Assembly: GCA_017562135.1 (NCBI GenBank)
Contig: QEYB01001046.1
Coordinates: 1,488,001-1,552,000, forward strand
Origin: Dipylidium caninum
Lineage: Eukaryota > Platyhelminthes > Cestoda > Cyclophyllidea > Dipylidiidae
Length of the DNA stretch: 64,000 nucleotides
Direction: 5' to 3'
The notes below the pieces were generated by a model. That model made no database searches, was not told the DNA's origin, and worked only from the letters and a program-made list of their open reading frames with translations. Made by a program: the position numbers and the translations under genes. This document shows, one piece after another, positions 1 through 12,300 of this stretch (within the stretch, counting starts at the first letter, position 1; every line of letters starts with the position of its first letter).

Positions 1-331
1 CGCTGAAGGAGGTGTCCTCCTCGTCGTCGGGCTCGCTCAGGCCCTCGCCGCCCTCCACTTCGCGCACGTTGACCGACGCCTTCTCCAAGTGTTGCGAGAG
101 CACGGCTTCGCTTTCGTCGAAGTCATCTACCTCCTCGAGCGCGGCAGCAGCAACCTCTTCATCCGTGGCCCCGGCGTCGTCTTCATCCTCCTCGAAGAGG
201 CCGTTAAAGGAGCGCGTCTCTGCGTCGAATTGCGCGTCTCGAGCTCCGTAGGACCCGTGGACGCCCGGGAGCCCCTCGGAGAGAGTTGGCGTCGGCGCGG
301 TCAGCGGTGGCTGCCAGCTCAGTCGTCCACC
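1..331 (-). CDS. CLSTN: calsyntenin exon 14: acidic cytoplasmic tail (partial)
   Basis: The acceptor TTTTCCTCAG leads into a phase-0 frame, 110 codons long and open to the window edge. It begins GGRLSWQPPLT and becomes rich in Glu/Asp (FEEDEDDAGATDEE, EEVDDFDESE, LSEPDDEEDTSFS), as in the acidic tail of the family. The plus-strand Ser-rich ORF over it is its mirror image and is not a gene. Confidence 0.85.
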
Positions 332-3300
332 CTGAGGAAAAGAAGCAAGTTTTGCATCCGACTGTGGCCGCAGTGCTAAAGGCGTCTGCACAAACGCCCC
401 CACTTCAACTCCTCCTCATCCGCGCAATGCAGTCTCTTGTCAGGACAACAAAACGCACGCATGGAAAAAGTGGATGCCGCCAAAGGAATGCCGGGGACAT
501 CATCGCGCAACGCCGAGGTAGTGGGAATTTGGCCGGAATTTACGATGTCGTGATTATTAATGAGAGCGCAAGCAACAGGGCCGATCCGGAGCGCTTTGGC
601 CTCGCTGCCTTCAGAGAGTCGCGAGGGAGGCGATTGCCGCCCGAGGGGGTGAAGTCAAGGCGAGTGCAGCACCATTAGGGGACGCCTGCGGTCCACTTGA
701 GAGCGGAGCGGGAGCGAGTGCTGCTGGCCCCAGTTCCAGACAGGCGAAAGGGATCTCCGCCCCTCGGAGGAGGGCAACGCACCCGCCTGCGCGAGGCGGG
801 AGGCACCGAGTCAGTCGGGAGGATGCAAGTGGGCAGGGAGGGGCGCCGGTCGTGCATCGGACAGAACGCGTCAGCCTCCCAGAGGCGCCATGTGGCCGAG
901 GAGGCGTTCGGGAAAGTGGCGCTGGTGCAGAAAGGCGCGTACTCGACAAGGGAGGCCCAAACAACTGGAGGTGGGGACAGAAGGGAGTGCGGGTCGTTAT
1001 TCAAGGCAGCGTCTACTTGGTCGTCCACCCGATCAGGTGAATTACGCAATCCCTGCGAGTGGCAGCGAGGCAGAAGTTGCCGACGAACGGAAGCCGCTCG
1101 CGTCACCGCGGACGCACAGGCCAAAAAGTCTCCGCAGCCAGGCGTTAGTGGACAAAGAGACGCGCTTCGAGTAACAGGACCAGAAAATTGTAGGACTCGT
1201 GCAAAAGACTGCTGACACACGTGCCAAGTCGGCAGGTTGGAGTGTTGGGCGGTGGCACTAGGGCGGCAGGAGGGTTTCCCTCACCGCCTTGGCTGGAGGC
1301 AGGAGGCCGGCGAGACAGACGGGGAAAGGCGATTAAGTGAGGAACTCGGAGGCCTCGGATCGGCACTTTCGCCGAGATGGCGCAGTGGGGGCGGACCGGG
1401 GGGTGTGCGCGCCGCACCGAGAACACACTGCTGCGCACATACTTTGCCAGCGGAGACCTGGGGCTTGCGAACACACACACACACACACACACTTTGTGTG
1501 CACAAAAGGATGGGGCGCGGCTCTGGTAAGGAGGCAAATGAAACGTCGAATGCCTGAGTCACGCAAACACACACGCTCACACACACACACACACACACAC
1601 ACACAAATAGGGCGGTTTGTGTTCCGTCGGGAGTTTGCGCCATCGCTTGCCAAATTACGTGTCTCCACACACGAGTGAGTCGAGCGGCGGGGAGGGGAGA
1701 CTGCCGGCCGGCCGACCGGCCAGCCGGCCAGCCGCTCCCCCGTGCGCCGACTCTCCCACACCGCCGCGACGGGCGGCGGCGGGCGGATGGCTCGAATCAG
1801 GAGCAGAAAGTGACACTTTGCGATGTGAAGAAATGAGACAGAAACAAAATACTCTCTCAGGTCGTGTGGAGTGTGTGCTGGAGCCACCGTTGCGAGTGGG
1901 GTTAGAAAGACCACGAGGCCCAACAACCAGTGGTTGGCGACACTCGAACCGGCCGCCTCGAGGTTAAAGGGCGAAAAGGCGTAATGAATAGTTGAGGACA
2001 CGGGAGAGTGGGCGGCGGATCGCCCCTGGGGATGAGAGTGCCAAAGGTGTCAATTCTCTTTGAAACAGTCGTCCACTTGACTGCGGTTGAGCAGGATACC
2101 GACTTTCCCTGTGGCGGCGACTCGCGTGGTGGGGAAAGTTGTCTCGTCCCCCTGACGGTCTTGGCGGGCGATTTGTGAGGCTTAGGATGGCGGCTGCGGG
2201 TTACGCGGCCCACCGGCGGTCGCGTTTTGTGCCGGTGAGGCAAGTTATCGCCAGACGGACAAAAAAGGTACATCGGACAAAGGCGGCTGCTACACCTTCC
2301 CTTGCGCCCGACCGTCCAGCGCCTACGGCTCTGCCCGCAGGGAAGAGAGGCCCCACTCGAGAGCTCGTCAATTCGTTTTAACCCGGTCTGTGGAGGGCGG
2401 TGGGGGGAGTCAAATTTCTTACCTCGAGTTTTTCAATGGGATTCTCGATGACATTGAGGCGCGTCTCAGGCCGGATTTGGAGGCGTCCGGGGGGTTTGCA
2501 CTCACTGCGTCGGAAGAAATTTAGTTGACCGTGACGCAGGCCGACAGACTTGGAGACAAAGAAGGCTGCCACGATGACGAGGACTGCGATGCCGCCGACA
2601 CCCAGGCCGATCGCCAGTCCCGTGGAGTTCACTTTCGGCTCAGCGTTCTTCTATGTAACAGCAAGGGGAGAGAAGGTTGCAGAGGTTAAGAAGCATAAAA
2701 TACGCCGTCCCCAGGTGCAACGAGGTTTGTTGGAGAATGCCTCCGGGTGGATTTCTTTCTCCTTAGCTTTACTCCCGAAGGTCGGGGTTCCTTTTGTTGA
2801 CATTTGGTGGCGTGCACTCCTCCTTTCGACTTAAATTTGCTCAGCAAATGACACAAGACGCCTGACGGTGGCGCGCCCCAGCCTGCCGCAAGGCCACCGA
2901 GCCGCTCGTGCGAGGCCAAACTGCTTGCCCGGGCGCGGGACTTCGCCTCCTCTCAGCACTCGCATCGAGAGGACAGAACTTAAGTGGCCCCGAACCAAGC
3001 GATGCGCCGCTGCCCGGATTTGGGGCGCCTTTGAGAGCTGGAGGAAGAATGCCGCGAGGCAAAGACTGCCGACATAGATGGCAAATGGGCGGGCAGCGCG
3101 TGAAGAAGCCCCTTTGGCCATCGCGCCTGAGACCAAAGTGAGGGACGTGGCGACGGCCGAGTCAAAGATCACCAGGTTGTTAGGCGATGCAACGGAACCC
3201 GAGTCGCAAATAGACATGCGGTTCGGCGACTTTTCCATCACCGGGGCGCCTCGGGGTTAATCGAGGATGGAGAAAATGAAGAGCGGAAAATCTCACCTTG

Positions 3301-6300
3301 ACGAGAAGGAGGGAGGGAAGGGAAGGAGCTCCAACTACGCAGCCATTTCCACCACATGTCAATTCATTAGCTCGTGGGAGTGACAAACGCCCCCCTTCGT
3401 TTCCGCCGCCTGGGGAGGCACTCCTAGAAGTAGGCGTTTGCGCTCGCAACAAGGAGCGCTCAACTGGGCGAATTAGGTGGAGGGAACGAACACGTGCGAG
3501 GATGAAAGAGTGACTTCCTCGCGGGAAGAAAGCAGGCGCTTGCACTGCTTCTCCCAAAGAACAGGAGGGGGGGGGGCGACTGGGCTTTGGTCTGTGCAAG
3601 GGTCCGAGGTTTGTTTGCTTTCCGTCACCGGTTTAAGATGAACGAAACCCTGGTGGACACTAAGCGCCACAAGCTCAACGCATGCCAGAATTAGCGCAGG
3701 CACAAGACGCCGCGTGTCCACACTGCGGAGGCGGGGACCCAGGAGCCGCATCCGGGGCACTCGGGACGACTTCTCTCAGAGCAGCCAACAACAGTGGGTG
3801 TGTTGACATGTTTGGTGGTCTTCGTGCCCAACTGACGAGTTTTTGCTGAGGCGACGGGGCGTTTGACGGGGACAAAATAGACGGGAGAGCGTGCAAATGA
3901 AGACTGAGAATGTAGAGGGATGAAACTAAAAGCGGCCACCACCTGGGTAGTTGAAACCCAAACTTCTGCAGCATCTTAGCGCGGCTGCAGGTGAGCCGAT
4001 GAACCTGAAGCAAAAAACCGCCTGGAGAGCATCAGGGGCTCTGCAGCGGTCACGTCGCCCCAGCCTTTACCCACGCCTGGCTGGAAACACGGACAGTTGA
4101 CGGAAATGGCCACAATCAGACGCACCTGCGGGGTCTCCCTCTGGTGGAGCGCGAGGGAGTCGAGTCCCCGCACCTCCTTGTCCGAGTGCGCGAATTGAGC
4201 TCCGGCCACAGCAGCGCGGTACTGCGGAGATGGGTCGAGGCGTTGGTACGTCTCTGCAAGACACCAGAGGCACGTGAAAAGCGCAATGATGAATGGAAGA
4301 CGCGAACAGCGGATGCGAAGAAGACGTACTCACGACTCGAGGCCACTGCGCCTCGTCCAGTGCGTTGGGGTCATCAACAGCCGCGGCATCATCGCCATCA
4401 TAGTCCCCGTCGTCATCGTCCTCGTCGCCGTCGTAGTCGTCCGCGGCGTAGTCATCGTCGTCGGGCACCGCTTCGCCAAGGCTCTTACGGGAGTTGTCGG
4501 AGTAGACGACGTCGCCACCCATTTTGGCCTCCTGGGCGATTGCGGGGGAACTCAGGAGGACCTGCCAGAGTTGCATAAGCGGAATAATTTGGGCGAATTT
4601 TATAGCAATACGGTTTACATTACTTTATTTAACTTGGAGTGCATAGAGGAGCTATAAAATCCACAATCATTTCCTGGCGTTTGGCGGGACAGGGCGGTTT
4701 ACTGCCTTACTTCCGTCGGCTGGAGGGTGAGTGGAGGCCCACACCCGGAAGACTGACCGGATGAGGCGGCAACTAAATTGCCACCACCCACGTTGCGCGG
4801 CGGCAAAGTGTTTGACCTCCGAGGGGGGGGGAGAGGGGGAGGATCAGAAATGCGAAAAAAGGCGGTGACCTCGACCCTTTCAGGAGGAAGGGGACCGGGT
4901 GAACGCATCCCCTTTTTCGGTCCGCCGACATTTGTGGGTGCGCGAGGAGGCGGACAAAGAAGGTCTCAACGCTTTTCACGTAATCCGTGCTTGAGCCAGG
5001 CGCTCCCGCTAGGGGCTTGGAGCTCCGTGTTAACCAGCTTTGGCCTCCGAGGAGGATCACTTGCTTCAGAAATTCATTGTCTTCCGGAAACACAATTTTT
5101 TTGGCATGCCAAGTTCACGAGGAGGAAAAAGACCGCCGTCTGGCCATGATTAAAGCGATTAGCACGGGGGAGGTCGAGTACAACACCGAAATCTCGAGAT
5201 TAAGCCAACCTGCACGGTGAAGGGGTCCGTGTTAAACCCAGCGTCGTTGTAGGAGCAGATGAGCTGGAATTTTCGTTCCAGAAGGAGGCCAGAGGAGAGG
5301 CTTCTGTCGGTGACGCGCTTCTCAATTTCGACGGGTGGCCAGTAGCGGAAGCCGTGGAGGAGGCTGGCGTACTGGCTGGCCGTCTGGCGGCCCCGCATGA
5401 GGACGCCCATCTGCGTGGGCTCCACGGAGACGCCCAGCTCGTAGGCCCGGCCCGCTGGCCAGACAATGCGCTCGCCGTCGTTGAAGTCGAGGCCGCTGCC
5501 GTTGACCGGAAGGACGAGGCACCGGTCGAGGATGAACATCGAGGCCGATCGCGTTACAGCGCGCATTTGTGCTAAGAGGCAGCAAGCAGAGTTTAACACC
5601 CTCGCGACTTTCCCGGCCAGTAGAATCCCACAGCGCTTGCCAAGCGGCCCTTAATAGCTTGAAAATTTACCGGGGCACCGAAAGACTTCAGCGTGGTACG
5701 CCAAAAGGGAAAATCGGGAAACTGACGGAGAGGAGATAACGAATTGTTCCAATCGCCAGAATTACTAGTCTCCTCGACTTATAAATCACGGATTAGACGT
5801 TGACCAACAGGCCTGAGTACCAAAGACTTGGAGAACGTCTGCGCGGCCTTCTTGGAACTGGAAGGCCAAGAATGCCGCCGCAGTTCCTCGCAGGGGCGAG
5901 GATCGACGAAGCTGGTCAAAGGCTGCGCGGGTGGACGGGAGGCAGACTTGTGTGTAAGTGTTCACACGCATTGATGGCCTGTCTTCCGGCCAAGGGGCGC
6001 ATGTGTCCGCCTCCATCCACTCCGTCGCCTCCGCCGCCCCACAATCAGCGCACGACGACCCCACGCGACCCACTGCAGTCCGCTCCACTTCGCCGCCATC
6101 GCGCACGGCAGACTGCGTCATTGTTGGGCGGCGCGAGGGAGTGAAACGACATTCCGTCTCTTCTTATTAAGGAAACAGCTTGGCCCATGACTGGCTAAAA
6201 CAGCTTTCCTCATCACAATTCGGCAAGTTGGAGAAGACGAGCATTTCAGACTGCCAACAGGTGAAAAGAAGGGACTTGAGGCAGGTGGGCATAAATGCGC

Positions 6301-9300
6301 GGAGGAAAGGACCACAGGCTTTCGCAGAGGTGCGACGAAACCAGGGAGTCGTGGCCCCCCTTTGAGCTGCCGGGAGCTCGACTCTGTCTGGTTCATCGCA
6401 TCGAAAGGGCGAGAAGAACCGGCCTCGGGCAGATTTAGCTTCGAGTGGCAGGTAAAATCGAATTGTAAGGGGCAGTTATCCATGGGAATTGTCCATACGG
6501 TGAGGGAAGTATTCGGTATTATGTGGCCTAACCGAGAAATTTTAGGGTTTCCTGTGTCCAGGGCCACGAGATGACACCACAGTATCCGCCAACAGGCATA
6601 TCGAATTTCTGGCACCAGGGAGGCAGTGAAAAAAAGGGAGCCTCGACGAATTCGGCTTGGTATTTACGGGGGGGGGGAAATGCGGACGGGGGCGGTGCGA
6701 GCTGCTACAAACCGCCCCCCCGCGCGTGTGACGACGGGGCGGTGGAGGGGCGTGCGCGGACGCCTTAGTTGGTGACAACTTAGCCGCCTGCGCTGCGGGA
6801 ACCATGACGCCTTCGTCACCTTCGGAGGCCGGAGGCTGCGCACCCCGTGAGGTGAACGACAACGGCGTCCAGCTAGGTGGAGAGCCGCGCGGTGTCGCCT
6901 TTCCCTCAGCTGAGAGTTCATTATTACCGCTGGAGGTAGACGAAGATCTGAGCGACATAACAAGGCATGTCGAGTGACTGGATAAAAAAGTTTCACTGCG
7001 ACGACTGCTCTTTCGTAACTACACGGAGTCTGAAGGCAATCCAACTTGGCGAACGTCAACGAAGAGTGAGGAAAGGCAGGGGGAGGGGGGGTTGAACGAA
7101 TTGCCTCCCTTCAGCCGCCACTAAAGACGTCTTTGGTGAGTTAAAAGCGGAAATAGACGCGGTGGCCACCAACACTCGGCCACTTCTTTCCAGTGCGCAG
7201 TAGAAAGAAAATTGTGCGACTCGAAGTGTTCCGACTTCGGCCTTTATCTGGCTGATAAAGACAAATGCGGTTGGCAAAAAGCCCACAAACACGCCTGCGC
7301 GCGGGTGCAAGTCACATTCAGCTTTCAAAGGTCAACTGTCAAAAATACGATGGTGGTTTCTAGAAAAAAGAAAATAAGGAACGTCTAACGCCAGCCACGA
7401 GGAGACGAGGACGCACAAAAGCGGGCCGGGAGGCGAACTGGCTGAGGGCTCGGGGCGGCGAAAGCGAGCGAAACACCTCGAGCCACCACGAGTCTATAAA
7501 GCCGAAACGAGGCGAACAGAAGTGCTGCGGGTTAATGGCGCTGGAGGCCGGCGGGGGGCGGCCGAAGTGCCGAGGTCAATCACCGGCGCGCACGAAATTA
7601 CATGTCAGTCAGAGCGCAAGTTGCCGAGGCCGCGGAGGGGCCCAGGCGGGCGAAACCGAAGGAACAATTGGCCCGCGAAAGTACACAAACGCAAGGGACA
7701 CAGCGCGATTAACAGTGTTTATTTACACGATGGGGCGAGGGCGCGGGCGGTGTGCATAACCCGTCTCCGCTCAGCTCGGCGCGGGGCTCAGAGCCGCGCA
7801 GTCGGTGCCCTCCTCGACGGCAATGTGGGCAGAGCGAAGTCACCACTCCTCTCCCAAGCTCCTTCAACTGTGCGTGATGAATTGCCCACAAAACCGTTCT
7901 CCTACGGCAAAGAAAATCTCCACCTCCGGGCGAATAACCCCCCGAGTAATGCTAACAGGCTCCAACGCGGGGCGGCACACTGCCTCCCTCTGCTAAAAAA
8001 ATTGTATCTTCTCCGAAGGCCGGGGAAGTGGGAAAGAGTTGATGCGCACAGCAAAATTATATGAGGAGGTAGGACGATTTCCGGACGTATAAAGTCTGCG
8101 GTGGCATTTTATTTGCCCTGAAGCACGCATTCTGACGTTGAGGTCTTCCACCGAGGGCTAATCGAGTCCTAAGCGCTAGAAAGCGGCTCAAGATGAGTGA
8201 AAAAAGAGTTCACGCTCACTGGGCACATTGGTGAAGGTGAATTCCAATCCGGGGAAGATGACGATTCCCGGCTCCAGCACGGGGATGTCGGCACGGACGA
8301 CTTCTTGACCGAGGACGCCGAGAACCAACGCCGTCGAGGCCTGTTGTTTAACGGGTTTGGCTGATTGCCCTGACGACGGCTCAACCATTTCGTTCCGAGG
8401 CACCCAGGAGGAGTCCATGGACCGCGGGAGTGCGGCCTCGTCGTCTGATGTATCTACTGCCGAGTCGTACAGGATGAGTGGAATGACGGCGGTGCTGATG
8501 TTTCCCATCTGACGGCCAGCGCATCTGCAATGAGAAGTCGGGAGAGGAGGAGTCAATGCCTAGTCGGCCGCCTCTACCGCGTCGTGGGACAGGCGGGGCA
8601 CCGCGAACGGCCACAAGGACAGGGGTAAGAGGTGAACTGGCAAGGCAGAGGCGAGGAGGAGGGACAGGAGGGCCAGCACTCTGCTCGCGGTATAGGAATG
8701 GGGAAACTCATTGCTCAGTCATGTCTTCTGGGCGGAATTCCCCCACAGATGCGGTTGTCCACAAACACCGGAAAGGTGAAAGTGACACCTGTCAGCGAGA
8801 TTGTAACCCCCTCAACCCTGTGAGTCTACGGAAGAGACGTCTGGTGCCCACTAGAAGACGAGCTGGGCCTTTGCGCAGATCGAGGGGGCGCACTACAAAA
8901 ACCTGGGATAGGAGGCTGGAGAAGTCTCCCCTCCGAGGGCGGAGCAGGGGGAAGGGATTCTCGACCGAGGAAAACGCACACCGGCTGGCGATTTAGCGTG
9001 TCATGCCTTCGTGTTGATGGTCTCGGAGGGTTGTATTAAACCTAATAAACTCAAAAACTCCTCCTGGATTACCAAAAAAATCTTAGATAGAAGAATATGT
9101 CGGCGGGAGACCGCTTGTAGTCCAGATTTAACGAGGCCCACTACGGACTCTGACGGAATGAAATGAGAAACCCCAGTTTCACCGCCGGCAGCACACGAAA
9201 ACTAATCGCATCACAGGTCCACGGTTTGAAAGAACGCAAAAGGACCGTTTAGGAACGCCAAAAGGAGACGCAAGAGGCAATAAATCATGCTCCTGCCCCC

Positions 9301-12300
9301 TCGTAGGCACGGCGATAAATTGCCGGAGTTCGTTGATCTCAGCAAGATTATCTAACGCTCTTTGCGTTAACAGCCGTGAGGAAAATGATTTTCTCGAGAT
9401 AAGTCCCACTTTTGGCTTGAAGCCCTAAACACTTCTCAGCCGCTGACGGAGAGGAGCGCCTCCCCGTCACAATGCGTCGTCGCCTCAGGAGGTGACAGCT
9501 ACATGACGCGTGTTGGCACTCGACGGGGTCTCCTCATGCCACGCGAATGACTCGCACACGGAGGGCTTCGTTGCAAGACTGGGTGAAGAATGCGACAAAC
9601 GGTCCGTCTCTCAGGGGGGCGGGAGACGAAGGCGTGGACAAAGTCAGTTGGTCGGACGAGATTATGTTAGAGCGAGTGGACTGTAGGCGAAGGACTCAGA
9701 CGCTTCTTTTCCCTCTCAGCCGCCAAAAGCCTTACCTGAACACGGTGGCCAGTTCAATGGCACGTTTGTTGGATTCTGCGGGTTCGAAGGTGAGCTGAGT
9801 GCTGGTGGACCGCGATCTTGCGTAGGCCACGTTGCTGATGAGGTCAACCGCCTCCTCCGGGGTCACCGACTCAATGACAATGTTGCCGTTGTTGAGGAAG
9901 ACATTCACGTCGTCCGTAATGAGCTGCGGGTGGGCAGAAAGGCAATTACCACTGGGAAAGATCCTCGCAAGTCGCCTTCATTGTGAAGCACATTTCGCCC
10001 AAAAAAAGACAATTGAGTACCGAAATTACCCGAGAAAACCAGAAAGGAGAGAAGAGTTTAAAGGCCGACTGTTCGCTCTGATAGACGATTTAACAAGCCC
10101 GAGAGGAGGCATCAGACTCAAGAAAGACTCATGTTGTTGTGGCTCCAGCGCCTTTTCATATTCCCAAAGAGGAAATCTCTTTACCACTGAACTCGCCATG
10201 GCCTCGTGGACTTCGGAACGCCGCTTTTCTTGGGGTGGCCGGCGCGATGAGGGCAAATAGCGGGCAAATGCCCCTTCCCCGCAGATGCAATCGTGCGGCC
10301 GGCCGAGGTTGCGCGGTCACGGCTGAGCCATCCTGAGGGCTTGCGGAGAGAGGCCTGCCACACGCCTTTTCCACAGCCTCCCCCCCACCCCCGCCCCCAG
10401 CGCTGTCTGCAGGTGCTCCTCGTCCAACATGCCACTTGCATGCCCATTCGTTCCATTTTCTACGCGGAGTTCTACCAGTTCTACCCACCGCAGTCTTAAC
10501 AATTGTGTTGGCCAGACCTGGCTTGGAATCCAGTGCGAGTGGGAATTAACCACGCGGGCTGTCCGGTCTCGGGATTGTCGTAGCTGCACAGGAGAGGGAG
10601 AGGCCAGGAGGCGAAGCGGTTAACCTAAACGCGAGGAAAATGTGGACGATGGCAGAGCGGTCTCACACCTGCAGACGTGGCGTTCAGCTTTGGAAACTGT
10701 GGTTCCGTGAGTAGGCCATGCAGTAGGGTCCGCAGCGCTACATCATCAGGGCGGAAGAATGCGCCGAGGATGAGCATCGGGGGAGGGGCAGAGGAGAGGC
10801 CGCTGCAGGCCGGAGAGCACTGTCGAGGCGCGCGACCGACCCCCGACGAGGGGCTGACCCGGCGGTTTATGGCCGCAAGAAAAGAAGGCGCCGAATTGCG
10901 TCTCCGCGGCGAAAGACTTTCCGAGGGAGGTGGGTACGCGTCTGTCAGGGGAGCTTCAGCCCCCGCCACAGTGTCCGTCGGCCACTCACCTCGCCAGGGA
11001 GGCCTTAACAGGGCGGGATCAGCGACCGCATGTCTGCCTCTGCGCCGGTCGGCAGGGCCAGGGGACGTGCTGCAGCGGTGGAATGGCGCACAGGTGTGAT
11101 TCGTCGCCATGACGACGGCAACGACGACGGCGACGACCTCGATTGGGGCCAATTGGAAGTGCGCACCGCTGAGGAGTGCATCACCCGCCCACATGCGCAC
11201 TTCGCCGACTCCTGCGCCCTCACCCGCCCCGCCACTTGCTTCACCTTTCTCGCTCTCGCTCCGTCGCTCTCTGTGAGTGTGCTTGTGTGGGTGTTTGTGT
11301 GCATCCTGGCGGCGGCGGCGGCGGTGGTGGTGGTGAATAAGAGGCTATGAGTTGGAGGTGTTAAGCAGCGGGGAGACGAAACTGCGGCGGAAACTGAATT
11401 AATTTGTGAGTCAACGTGTGCCAATGTGTGCTCAGAGCGTCAGGCGTGGGGAGGGAAGGAGGAGCGATCCACGCATCGTCCACTCTGGAAAAATTTCCAT
11501 TAACTTAATCTGAGGCTCACGATGAGACGAGGACCCGACTGGAGCACTGAAAAGCGCCCACACTTCGAAGGTGACACCGCCATGACGCAATAATAACGCC
11601 ACAAGCGGTTACCCAAGGTGTCTTCATCCCATCCCATCTCATCTCGACCTTTTTGGTGGGAAGATCGCGCAGGCGGAAAGGTGTCCGTGGCCCTGACCGA
11701 CGCCTGGTCGCTGCCACGCACCGACATCTAAGTTCTCAATCAACACCAGAAAATGCGGAAAAACATCACCTTGCCGATTTGGCGACGCTAGAAAAAGGAA
11801 CTTTGTTCTAGAAAAGTTCTCGTGGCAGCGGATAGAAGTTACTTCATAAACAGCAAGCATTAAGCACACCCTTTACACTATCACACTTAAAATATTTTGT
11901 AGTGTTTCCGACACAGAAGTATGGTCGCCTCTCAGTTCGCCAGTGCGAACGCGTCTTCGTGAAGAGAAAGGAGGAGTTTACTGGTGGGCTGGGGAGAACC
12001 GTCACTCCGCCGACTCGCAAAAGGGCGCCAATGACCCACGGAGAGATTAAGGCGTCTGAACAAAAGTGTGAGAATTTCAAACTCTCGTTTCATCGGCGCA
12101 ACAGAGCACAGAAAATCATTGCGTAAATGACGCGAAATAGTTGGGAAAACACAGTTTACTTGGCAACAGGGTGGCCTGCTGAGGGAAAAGTTCCGCCATG
12201 TCAGACGCTCAGCAAAGGGGAACTGACAGCAGTTAAGGCAAATTGTGACAAGAACGCGCAGTGAAGAGGGGGTTGGAGGAGGAGGAGGAGACACTCACCC

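Noticed and set aside
12..251. Plus-strand Ser-rich ORF
   Set aside because: Mirror image of the acidic calsyntenin tail exon on the minus strand.
2831..3241. Minus-strand ORF with hydrophobic stretches that resembles a membrane exon
   Set aside because: The exon 2423-2650 already supplies the transmembrane segment with correct phases and family similarity.
10669..10819. Minus-strand calsyntenin exon candidate (MLILGAFFRPDD frame) with acceptor and donor signals
   Set aside because: It starts in phase 0 but ends in phase 1, whereas the exon at 9736-9923 needs phase 0. Joining 12299 directly to 9923 keeps phase and aligns better with the family.
10625..11200. Minus-strand ORF of 191 codons
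   Set aside because: Chance open frame in GC-rich intron; it overlaps the rejected exon candidate.
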